DNA of 64,000 bases from Gaetbulibacter saemankumensis DSM 17032 (GTDB lineage: Bacteria > Bacteroidota > Bacteroidia > Flavobacteriales > Flavobacteriaceae). Both the position numbers and the translations under genes were made by a program. The stretch lies in assembly GCF_000425645.1 (NCBI RefSeq), contig NZ_KE384430.1, positions 124,001 to 188,000 of the forward strand, given 5' to 3'. Shown piece by piece: positions 46,394 to 55,100 of the stretch (positions are counted from its first letter, which is position 1; every line of letters starts with the position of its first letter). The notes beneath the pieces are model-generated. The model was not told the DNA's origin and searched no databases. It saw only the letters and a list, made by a program, of their open reading frames with translations.

Positions 46394-47287
46394 TTATCTT
46401 AAAAATTTATCTATCACGTAAACAATCTGTATCAAAGAAATATAAGATACACTAACTAGCATAAGTTGCCTTGCTGCTTTTTCAGTCATAAGTCTAAACA
46501 AACGAATGGCGTAATACAACATCCATAATCCTAATATGAATACAATTATTACAGCTACAATGGATAATTTTAAGTCGCCTGTAAAACCAAATACTGGAAT
46601 TATTGAAACTAAAATAGTCCACACAGTATACATTATTGTTTGCACAGCTGTACCTCGATCTTGTTTACCTGTTGGCAACATAAAAAAGCCTCCTTTTTTA
46701 TAATCTTCAAACAAAAACCATCCGATAGCCCAAAAATGAGGAAACTGCCAAAAAAATTGTAATGCAAACAAGGTTCCTGGTTCAATACCAAAATTATTAG
46801 TAGCAGCCACCCATCCAAGCATAAAGGGTATTGCTCCAGGTATAGCTCCAGCAAAAACAGCCAATGGTGTTTTAGTCTTTAAAGGTGTATAAACACAAGT
46901 ATAAAGAAATATTGAAATGGCTCCAAACATAGCCGTTTGCTTATTGATGGTATATAATATAATAATCCCAAATAAAGTAAACAAACTTGCTATTATGAAT
47001 GCCGTCGTTACAGACATACGCCCGGACGGCACTGGTCTGTTTTGAGTTCGACTCATTAATGCATCTAAATCCTTCTCTATAATTTGATTGAAAGCATTTG
47101 AGGCACCAACCATGAAATAACCTCCAAACGCTAAAAGTATAAGGGTTTTAAAATCGATGTTATCGGCTCCAAGCAAATAACCTGCCAACGAAGAAAACAC
47201 AACACTTAATGCCAGGCGCATCTTTGTGATTTCCTTAAAATCTGCGATTACTGAAGTAGTTGCTAATGAAGTATTTGAATTACTCAA
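46394..47287 (-). CDS. cyoE: Protoheme IX farnesyltransferase (heme O synthase)
   Basis: Adds a farnesyl chain to heme B to make heme O for the oxidase (CyoE/CtaB). 297 residues, about eight helices, with the prenyltransferase aspartate motifs in NAFNQIIEKDLDALMSRTQNR (residues about 64-84) and RPVPSGRM. Also FFWQFPHFWAIGWFLFEDYKKGGF, characteristic of the family. First gene of the oxidase unit, behind a good promoter at 47326-47356. Confidence 0.96.
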   Translation of the reverse strand: MSNSNTSLATTSVIADFKEITKMRLALSVVFSSLAGYLLGADNIDFKTLILLAFGGYFMVGASNAFNQIIEKDLDALMSRTQNRPVPSGRMSVTTAFIIASLFTLFGIIILYTINKQTAMFGAISIFLYTCVYTPLKTKTPLAVFAGAIPGAIPFMLGWVAATNNFGIEPGTLFALQFFWQFPHFWAIGWFLFEDYKKGGFFMLPTGKQDRGTAVQTIMYTVWTILVSIIPVFGFTGDLKLSIVAVIIVFILGLWMLYYAIRLFRLMTEKAARQLMLVSVSYISLIQIVYVIDKFLR

Positions 47288-47325
47288 AATATTATTATCC
47301 TTTGACGCCTCTTTTATTGCGAGTG

Positions 47326-47356
47326 CAAATGTACTTTATAAAAGCAATCTGAGCAA
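47326..47356 (-). promoter_or_regulatory. Putative promoter of the cyoE-cox unit
   Basis: On the minus strand TTG at 47356-47354 and TACATTTG (TAnnTTTG) at 47333-47326 with 20 nt between, near-ideal for the Bacteroidota primary sigma factor. The cyoE ATG is at 47287, leaving a leader of about 32 nt. Confidence 0.68.
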
Positions 47357-47428
47357 TGCTTTTTATTGTTAAATTTTAATTAACCACTTAAAAGCAAATA
47401 TATTCTGCTCTAATTTTACACGCCAAAA

Positions 47429-49525
47429 TTAAAAATCGAAATACCAATTGAATAAATCTGTACGCAATCCGAAACTAAACCAAACGGTATCATTTTTAAA
47501 AGTAGTTTCTGTGGTGGCATCAGGATTAAAGTTCCTGAAAGTGACTTCAGTAAACAACTTCAAATTAGATTCCGGGTTTACTAGATAGCCAATCTGTAAA
47601 TTACCATTAAATGTATTTGTCCGGATTCCTTGACCTATCTTTACGCCTTTATCAAACGGTCGATCATTATAATTTCTATAAATATCGCCACCATAACTAT
47701 AACTATCTATATCGGTATTAAAATCAAGTCCACGAACGCCATAAATTAATTTTGTATTCGCAAACCATCTATTTAAATGATAACGCCCAATCAAAATAGC
47801 TTCACTAAAATTAGCTCCCCACAAATGCGCCATAGATTGATTATTATGTCCGTAATTAGTTGAAATAGTATTATGCGAATAGGTATAAGGCCGCACGCGG
47901 TTATATTCAAATTGAAGCATTAAATTATCAACATTAAAAGCATCATAGTATTTGGCTCCAATTTGGTAACCAAATTTATTACGCCAGCTTTTCTCCCCTC
48001 CTTTAATGTCACTTAACGCAAATTCATCCAATATAAATTGTCCATATATATTAATATTATCATTCCATTTATATTTTCCAGTGGCACCTAAAATAGCATT
48101 TCCAGCATCCTGACCCGTTTCGAATTCAATGGCTCGGTAAAAAATTACCGGATTTAAATAATTCACATCAAATCCACGATTATTAGAATTAGTCCAAACT
48201 ACAGATTCAAAGAAACCTAAATTTAATCGTTTAGATACATTCCAACTTAAATAATGATTCGCCATGTATTTTGTAAGAAAAGCACCATCTTCAGTTACTT
48301 CAGGTCTTACATCTCGCAACCACAACCAGGTATTGGTGTATTTAATTTTCCAGAATTTGGTATTTAACTTTAAAAACGGATGCGGACTGGCTACGTCACT
48401 TAATAATAATGAACGATATCCATCACCAATAAAATTTTTAGAATGCCCAAACTGGATATTAATAAATTTTGCTGGCGTATAAGACAAATAAGCTTCGGCT
48501 ACAGGATAATCATACGAATTACTTTTAAATCGTTTAGCAATACCACGCCCCGGAATAATCGCAGGATCTGGACCAAACGCCTTTAAACTTTCTGCATAAG
48601 CATTTACATAGCGAGCAAAACGCCCTTGACTTTCAAATACAGAGGTGTAAAAATTGAATTTCTTTCCCAATCCTCCTTGTACAAGTATACCTCTTGTATT
48701 ATTATATGTAGAATTAAAATCTGCATCGGTATCCTTACCAACTTGTAAATCAAAAATCGGGTCTAAGGTAAACCAAAACTCATGACTCTGTAATTGCACC
48801 AAATGTTCATTCCATAATTTTCTTCCGAACCAAGTTTGTCTTGTTTGCTTTAATTTATCCTTCTCAGCTTGAAAATCGTAGTATCCAGAAACTTCTTGAT
48901 ACACATAAGGTTTCGACGCCGTATGGCTATTGGTTCCAACCATATTCATTTGCCTGCCAAATTTGGAATAATCACCATGTGTAAATGGGATATTTAATTG
49001 ACTCGAATATGCCTGTGGCTTATAAGATGAAATAGATTTATTTACTTCATCGTATTCCTGTTTAGCTTGTTGCTCTAATTTAGTAATTTCTCTAGTTTTA
49101 GATTTCAGTTCACTTTTAAACTGATTTTCCAATGGTATTTTTATAGCTATAGAGTATTGTTTAAAAGTAGGCCTCCCATTATAAGTAGCCGGCTTCACTT
49201 TCGGAAACAAGGAAAATACGCGTTTCATTTCTGCTTTTAAGGATTCGTAAATAGCATCTAAGTATACTATTTTGAATATACCCATTGTATCAACTTCAAA
49301 TAACACAACAACCTCACCTTTATAATCATCATTGATTACTGTTTGAGGCAGCTTAAAATTATCCTGAATAAGCTTAAACACCTGGCTATCAAAACACGCC
49401 TCTAATTTCTCCATAACTATAGTATCACAAACAGAAAACACTGGAGGTTTTTCATAATACGAAGTGTTTTGAGCCGTTAGATTATATTGAAGAAAAAGAA
49501 GAAATAAAACAGTAAGTCTCTTCAT
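47429..49525 (-). CDS. remB: RemB-like outer-membrane protein: TonB-C-like domain + Wzi-type barrel
   Basis: About 698 residues from the ATG at 49525 (MKRLTVLFLLFL); signal peptide ends near LTAQ. Residues about 30-135 look like a TonB C-terminal fold (GEVVVLFEVDTMGIFKIVYLD ... YNGRPTFKQYSIAIKIPLE) preceded by PPVFSVC-x10-C. A charged linker follows, then a large barrel with FGHSKNFIGDGYRSLLLSD, as in Wzi/capsule-assembly proteins, ending WYFDF with the terminal aromatic of outer-membrane proteins. Flavobacterial RemB, linked to gliding, is annotated on such proteins; I assign the name from memory of this layout, not by comparison. Wzi-like binding of surface polysaccharide is a reasonable guess. 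Confidence 0.68.
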   Translation of the reverse strand: MKRLTVLFLLFLQYNLTAQNTSYYEKPPVFSVCDTIVMEKLEACFDSQVFKLIQDNFKLPQTVINDDYKGEVVVLFEVDTMGIFKIVYLDAIYESLKAEMKRVFSLFPKVKPATYNGRPTFKQYSIAIKIPLENQFKSELKSKTREITKLEQQAKQEYDEVNKSISSYKPQAYSSQLNIPFTHGDYSKFGRQMNMVGTNSHTASKPYVYQEVSGYYDFQAEKDKLKQTRQTWFGRKLWNEHLVQLQSHEFWFTLDPIFDLQVGKDTDADFNSTYNNTRGILVQGGLGKKFNFYTSVFESQGRFARYVNAYAESLKAFGPDPAIIPGRGIAKRFKSNSYDYPVAEAYLSYTPAKFINIQFGHSKNFIGDGYRSLLLSDVASPHPFLKLNTKFWKIKYTNTWLWLRDVRPEVTEDGAFLTKYMANHYLSWNVSKRLNLGFFESVVWTNSNNRGFDVNYLNPVIFYRAIEFETGQDAGNAILGATGKYKWNDNINIYGQFILDEFALSDIKGGEKSWRNKFGYQIGAKYYDAFNVDNLMLQFEYNRVRPYTYSHNTISTNYGHNNQSMAHLWGANFSEAILIGRYHLNRWFANTKLIYGVRGLDFNTDIDSYSYGGDIYRNYNDRPFDKGVKIGQGIRTNTFNGNLQIGYLVNPESNLKLFTEVTFRNFNPDATTETTFKNDTVWFSFGLRTDLFNWYFDF

Positions 49526-49587
49526 GAATATGGGCATCTTATTGAAATTTATCCGAAAGATAGTATATTTTTAATAATGCCACCTCG

Positions 49588-49622
49588 AAAAAAAACCGCT
49601 ATTACAAATGCAATAACGGTTT
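49588..49622 (-). terminator. Terminator after the second tonB gene
   Basis: A 13-bp stem (49593-49605 with 49610-49622) that is fully paired only as minus-strand RNA, where two G-U wobbles replace mismatches, then eight T. It ends the second tonB transcript just before the RemB-like gene. Confidence 0.8.
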
Positions 49623-49641
49623 TAATATAGTTTACTTAGGT

Positions 49642-50337
49642 TTAATTTTGAACATAAAAAGTTATAGGCAAACTATAGATAACTCCAACATTTTTATCGC
49701 GCTGTCTTCCTGGAGTCACAACAGGTAATTTATTTATAACTCTTTCTGCTTCTACTTCGAGTTCACGCTGTGGACCCCGTACTTTTATTTCGGCCACTCT
49801 ACCCATCTTATCAATCTTAAATTGCGTACGGATTACTTGCTTAACATGAAGCCCTAGCCTGTCTGCTAATGTCACATTAAAATGTCTCCGAATATGCTTT
49901 GATATTTTATTAGACATGCATTTACGTTTTGCTTCGTTGGATACCTCGGCTTCACAACCTGGGAAAATCGGAACCTCCTCGATAACATCGAAAGGAACCG
50001 GTTCTTCATCCTCGGGCACATCAATTACATTTACATTATCTGGAACAACTACATCATCGCTATTAGAAACCAGATATTCTGAGGTGTCATCAATAAAAAT
50101 ATCAGGAGTATCATCTGGCACTTGTTCTAATACCTGTGTCTCTTTTTTAGGAGTTGGTTTTGGCTCTTCCTTTTTAATTACCTGCACTTGAGGCTTAAAA
50201 ACAGATACATCTACCATAGCAATATCTGTTGGTGGCAAGACATCACCTATATTGGGAATAGTAGTTTCAAGTTTCATTTCAAGTAAGCTATAAGCTGCGA
50301 GCAAACATAAAATAAGGCCGACTTGAAAATACAGCAT
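49642..50337 (-). CDS. Energy transducer TonB (second), N-terminus probably frameshifted
   Basis: 231 residues from the internal ATG at 50337. The transmembrane helix (MLYFQVGLILCLLAAYSL) is right at the start with no cytoplasmic Lys/Arg tail; an acidic/Pro linker follows, then VPIFPGC-x11-C...ISKHIRRHFN and the TonB C-terminal fold with PITFYVQN at the end. Upstream, GTG at 50381 opens a frame reading MKKSQKHIANLRK, the usual flavobacterial TonB start; it would join this protein if one A were added to the five-A run at 50342-50346. So the gene may be frameshifted, mis-sequenced or translated from the internal ATG. Confidence 0.82.
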   Translation of the reverse strand: MLYFQVGLILCLLAAYSLLEMKLETTIPNIGDVLPPTDIAMVDVSVFKPQVQVIKKEEPKPTPKKETQVLEQVPDDTPDIFIDDTSEYLVSNSDDVVVPDNVNVIDVPEDEEPVPFDVIEEVPIFPGCEAEVSNEAKRKCMSNKISKHIRRHFNVTLADRLGLHVKQVIRTQFKIDKMGRVAEIKVRGPQRELEVEAERVINKLPVVTPGRQRDKNVGVIYSLPITFYVQN

Positions 50338-50490
50338 GGTGTTTTTCGTAAATTTGCAATATGCTTTTGAGATTTTTTCACGCTAAAGTCATTTTGCCGA
50401 ATGACTTCGTGAGTTTCTTTTGGAATACTTATAATATTTATAATGTATTGATTAATATTATGATAAAATCACAATAAGCATACCAAAAAG

Positions 50491-50519
50491 AAATCCCGTT
50501 ACAAATTGTAACGGGATTT
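50491..50519. terminator. Terminator between the two tonB genes
   Basis: Stem AAATCCCGTTACAA / TTGTAACGGGATTT (50491-50504 with 50506-50519; a realistic loop opens the last pairs), with T-rich tracts on both sides (TTTCTTTTT on the minus strand). Terminates the first tonB gene. Confidence 0.82.
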
Positions 50520-50557
50520 TATTTTTAATCTATCCTATTTAAGATATGTGTATTTTA

Positions 50558-51280
50558 TTAATCTTGAACTTGAAAAACAATTGGTAAAGAATATGGTACG
50601 GTTACTGGCTTACCACGTTGCATCCCTGGTTTCATTTTAGGAAGTAACCCAATAACTCTAGCTGCTTCTTTCTCTAAACCTGGATGCGGTGCTCTAGCAC
50701 GGATTCCAGTAATATTACCTGTTTTGTCAATTTTAAAAATTACATTGATACGTTGCCTACCAGTTAATCCTAAATCACTCGCTAATTCTGTGTTGAATTT
50801 TTTACCAACAAACTGAGAAATTTTTTGAGACATACATGCTTTTTTAGCATTGTTATCTCCTTTTTCACAACCAGGGAAAACAGGCACATTTTCAATTACT
50901 GCAAAAGGCACTTCGATATCTTCCTCTACTTCTGAAACTTCTACTTCTTCTACTTCGACAATTTCAGTTTCCTGATCAACTTCTGTAGACTCAATTACAG
51001 TTTCTTCAACCTCAACCTCATCTTCAACAATCTCGATAACCTCAGGAGCTGCTGGCGGCGGCGGCGGCGGCGGCGGTGGCGTTTGTAACTGTTCAGTAAT
51101 TGGAATTTCTTCTTCCAACTCTTCTTCCATGTTCAATTGCCCTATATCAATTTCCGACTTGTCGTATGTTTTATAATTAATAGCAAAATTAGTTAAAAAT
51201 AACATCAATGCTAAACCAACAGCGAAGTATAGTGAACTATTACGCCCAACATTTGCCTTAGGATTTTTCTTAAGTTCCAT
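50558..51280 (-). CDS. Energy transducer TonB (first)
   Basis: Couples inner-membrane proton flow to outer-membrane receptors. 240 residues: cytoplasmic tail MELKKNPKANVGRNSS, one helix (SLYFAVGLALMLFLTNFAI), a linker with nine Pro in a row then a Val/Glu-rich stretch (about 75-125), then the cap VPVFPGC-x10-C and QKISQFVGKKFN, and the TonB C-terminal fold with PHPGLEKEAARVIGLLPKMKPG. Intact, unlike its neighbour. Transcribed toward the second tonB gene. Confidence 0.93.
   Translation of the reverse strand: MELKKNPKANVGRNSSLYFAVGLALMLFLTNFAINYKTYDKSEIDIGQLNMEEELEEEIPITEQLQTPPPPPPPPPAAPEVIEIVEDEVEVEETVIESTEVDQETEIVEVEEVEVSEVEEDIEVPFAVIENVPVFPGCEKGDNNAKKACMSQKISQFVGKKFNTELASDLGLTGRQRINVIFKIDKTGNITGIRARAPHPGLEKEAARVIGLLPKMKPGMQRGKPVTVPYSLPIVFQVQD
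51056..51076 (-). repeat. Seven-unit CGG/CCG trinucleotide repeat in tonB
   Basis: Seven exact CGG units on the plus strand (CCG proline codons in the gene), flanked by two TGG units. Strikingly GC-rich in an AT-rich genome. Slippage would change proline number without a frameshift. Confidence 0.9.
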
Positions 51281-51344
51281 AATTAATTTTTGTGTTTTTC
51301 AAGAATTGCTAAAATAACTATTTATTTACTAAAAAAGCAAACGT

Positions 51345-51722
51345 TTATAATTTTTTAATGCTTCTTCTTTGAATGATTAATATAAATATTACACCGACTA
51401 ATATACCCAACGAATTGGCTACAACATCGTAAAAATCTGATGCTCTCGATTCTGTAAGCACTCCTTGTAATACCTCAATAATTATACCAAAAAAGAATGC
51501 AAAAACACTGGCGTAAATTAAAGCTGAATTCTTCTCAAACTTAAATTTATACAAAAAGCTATAAAACCATAATATGCATAATGTTAAATAAGATCCTATA
51601 TGAAATATCTTATCTGCAAAAGAAACTCCCACGTCGGGGAGTTTATTAAGATTTATTAAACACACACCAGCAAGAACTAGTGTGTAAATTATGCTTATTA
51701 AAAATATTTGCTTCTTAAGCAC
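51345..51722 (-). CDS. VanZ-like membrane protein
   Basis: 125 residues with four hydrophobic helices and the VanZ-family landmarks [23 protein letters not shown] near residue 30 (conserved Asp/His) and [24 protein letters not shown] near 85. VanZ-like proteins affect teicoplanin resistance in Firmicutes, but the function in Bacteroidota is unknown. Overlaps the gcvH gene by 8 nt. Confidence 0.88.
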   Translation of the reverse strand: MLKKQIFLISIIYTLVLAGVCLINLNKLPDVGVSFADKIFHIGSYLTLCILWFYSFLYKFKFEKNSALIYASVFAFFFGIIIEVLQGVLTESRASDFYDVVANSLGILVGVIFILIIQRRSIKKL

Positions 51723-52095
51723 CTACTAGACTTTTGTAATCGTCTGCAGATAATAAATTTTCAACTTCAGATAAATCTGAACATTTTACCTTAATCATCC
51801 AACCATCACCATAAGGATCGCTATTTACCTTTTCTGGTTCGTCTTCCAACACTTCATTGAACTCGATAATTTCTCCCGATAAAGGCAAAAATAAATCTGA
51901 TACTGTTTTTACAGCTTCTACAGTTCCAAAAATCTCTTCAGCATCTAAAGTTTCATCTACTGTTTCTACTTCAACGTACACAATGTCTCCAAGTTCACTT
52001 TGTGCAAAGTCTGTGATTCCAATAGTTGCAACATCGCCTTCTATACTAATCCACTCGTGGTCTTTGGTATACTTTAATTCTGATGGTATATTCAT
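51715..52095 (-). CDS. gcvH: Glycine cleavage system H protein
   Basis: Lipoyl carrier of the glycine cleavage complex. 126 residues: [20 protein letters not shown] at the start, [14 protein letters not shown] with the lipoylated lysine K63, and [14 protein letters not shown] near the end. The other gcv genes are not in the window; gcvH placed behind sprA is a known flavobacterial arrangement as far as I recall. Confidence 0.97.
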   Translation of the reverse strand: MNIPSELKYTKDHEWISIEGDVATIGITDFAQSELGDIVYVEVETVDETLDAEEIFGTVEAVKTVSDLFLPLSGEIIEFNEVLEDEPEKVNSDPYGDGWMIKVKCSDLSEVENLLSADDYKSLVGA

Positions 52096-52161
52096 AATAC
52101 TTTTTAAGTTTATTTTCGCAAATGTATTTATTCAAATTATAATTTCAAACAGAATAAATTG

Positions 52162-55100
52162 TTAATTACCAAAATTATACCTCAATGTAAAACCAGACCG
52201 TACGGTAGTTTGCGGAAAGGCTGTTGAAATGGCATAATCTGAGAAGGAATAATCGAAGTAAAATATAGCCGTAAGATTCTTACTAAACGCATAATCGGCT
52301 GAATATTTCAAGCCCCAGATAGTTTGTCCAGAGGTTACCTGATTATTATCCAAATCTAAATATCTAATAATTGTTTTATTCTCACGAACCGACACATCGG
52401 CTTTCATATTTAAATCACTTACCACACGTTTCGATGGCCCCGCTAGTTTTGAACGTATTCGTAAATCCTTAATGCGATACCCTAAACCTACTACATATTC
52501 ATTTCCTAAAACCTCTGTCATTAAATTATTATCGAAACTTAAAGACATCAAACGGTCCTTTTTTACTTCTGCTAATATCTTTACAGAATTCTGCATCTCG
52601 AAATCAAGGCGCACTAAAGGACTAAACATCTCGGTTAAGTTGATATTACTGTATAAGGTTTCGTTTTTATAATTCCCAGACTGGTCTTTTACTTCGTTTG
52701 GTTGATTATCGTAGGGCACAGAATAATCTGCAGCCACATAATCTAAGTTTGCCTGGAATTGATTTATAGTATACATAGAACGATACCCATGAGTAAGTGA
52801 AAAACGTTTAAATCGCTTTTTAAACCAGGCCATTTTCATGAAACCCGTATATTTTAAATCCCAGTTTGGAATTGGTGTATTTCGGAAAGCTCCTAATTTA
52901 ACTTTATTAGCATCTTGCCCTGTATATGCCGCTAAAAAGGATGGTAACAATACCGCCTGACTGTTTTTACCAAAGCCTTTAGGATAGCCTTCATCATCTA
53001 AATCATTCACATCTGCACCGCGCTCTGCTGCCAATCGGCGTGCAACGGTTAATCGGTTCGATCTAAAATCATTAAAAGCACCCGACTGCACTTCATCACT
53101 CTTACTAAAGGCGGTTTTAATTAAGAGTGTTGATATATTAAAATTACCAAATGTATTTGGTGTTAACGACTGATATTCATATTCCCCTCCTATATTATTT
53201 ACAATATAATTTTCTGAATAGTTTTCATAATGTGCCCGACTTCCAATTACATCGATTTTTAAATCTTGTACAGGCTCTAAATTAGCAGAGATATCCAATT
53301 GCTTGGTATGGGTTTCCGTATATTGCTGATTAAATTCCGGGAATACCGTTAGCCACCCGCGTCGCGCCGCTTCAAACCTCACATCACGCTGACTACCGAA
53401 AGTGAACCCCACGGTCGGTTTGAGTGTGCCTATAAATCCAGGGGTTTGTAAATAACCAGGTAAAAAGGTTCCGTTATTTTCAGAATAATTAACCTGAACG
53501 CGTTTTATAGCTGTTAAAACATCAATCCCGGCATTCATCCATTTGGTAGCCGACTGTTTTTTCGTTTTTGGTTTGTTGTTGTTATTGGCATTAGTGTCTG
53601 GAGGTGTTCCTGCCCCTGATCGTGAACGTGTTCTTCTAATAGGTTTTTTAACTAAGCCGATATACCTATAAAATCTATTCATATCGAAAGATGAATTAAG
53701 ATTATGTGTATTGGCATTCTGAACCGTATTTCCTAAATCGTAAGTATTTCCATTTAATTCTAAAGCACCGTAAAGATCTGATCCCTTTTGCCATTGGAAA
53801 TTTCCACTATACTGATAGGTTGCACTTAAAAAGTCGAATGTTGGAATCTTATTAATCGGAAGCTCATAAGTAATTCCTAAATTTTGAGATTGTCTGTTTG
53901 GATCACCGAAATCGAAAAAGCCATCCCAAACACCCAAAGTCTCATCCTGTTCGCCATTAATAATATTATCTTTAAAGTAATTTCGAACAATATTATTGTT
54001 GGCCGCTGTAAAGTTAAAACTTAAAGCATCGGTTAGATTGTAATTAATAGTATACTGAAAATCGAAGGTATAATTTCTTCGAAATAATTCTTCAATACCA
54101 ATATTACCGCCTCCAAGTTCTACTTCTCTAAATTTCTGACTATTAAACTGCCTGTTTATATCGGTATTCACCGTAAAACTGGCAGGCATTAAATTCAGAT
54201 TAAAATCTTTTAAAATCTTCCAATATTTATTTGTAAATAAGGAATCGTTCTTTTTAAATGGTTCAACCCTAAATGGTTCAAAATTATAAGCGTAATTCGC
54301 ACCCGCGCGTACTCGTTTATCTACCGAATTTTCAATTTCAAAATCGCGATGTTCAACTTTATTGTATGAATAATTTAAGGTTAAATTTTCAACATCATAA
54401 AAATGAGGTTTGGCTTCTGAGTTTCTAACTTTCCTAACTCCAATAAAATTGATGCTTTGACGTTTGGTATAATCTTCAGATTGTTGCTTAATACGTTCAC
54501 GATCCGCATTATTATCGGCGGCATCCAATCGGGAATCTAAAGTTAAATCGTTATAATACTGGTCATATTTAGGCGTAATTAACTCTTCGCTTATCCCGTA
54601 GTTGAACGGCAACTGAATTCCCCAATCTTTTGGCAACAACTGCCCAACATTCACATTGGTAACCACATCATATTGCTTAACATCCTCTAAGCTACGTTGA
54701 CTAGGTCCTTGCTCGATAGCTCCAAAACCAGATGTACTCTGTCTTCCGGTGGCGCTAATATTCATGAAATCTGCTATGTTAGAATCTAAACTTACTATGG
54801 CTGCCCATCCACCTTCATTATCCATTTCCGACAAGCGAAGTTCATTAAACCAAGCTTGTGCACAGACAAGCGACTGCATTGGCGGACTTCCTGGAACCGC
54901 ATTTTTTACCCCTACCATTAAGGTTCTGATGTCACCATAGTTAGGATTTCCTTTAATAGCTACACGATGTTGTGTTGGACTATGTGGTGCAAATTCATCC
55001 ACCGGATTTGTATCTAACTGGCCATCGATGACATTGTAAAACGTAGGCAGTTGGTTAGTCAAGGTCATATTATCGATGCCTAAAGCCTTAATTTGTCCTA

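Noticed and set aside
46633-46854. Open frame inside cyoE on the same strand
   Set aside because: Out-of-frame shadow; cyoE itself carries the conserved prenyltransferase motifs.
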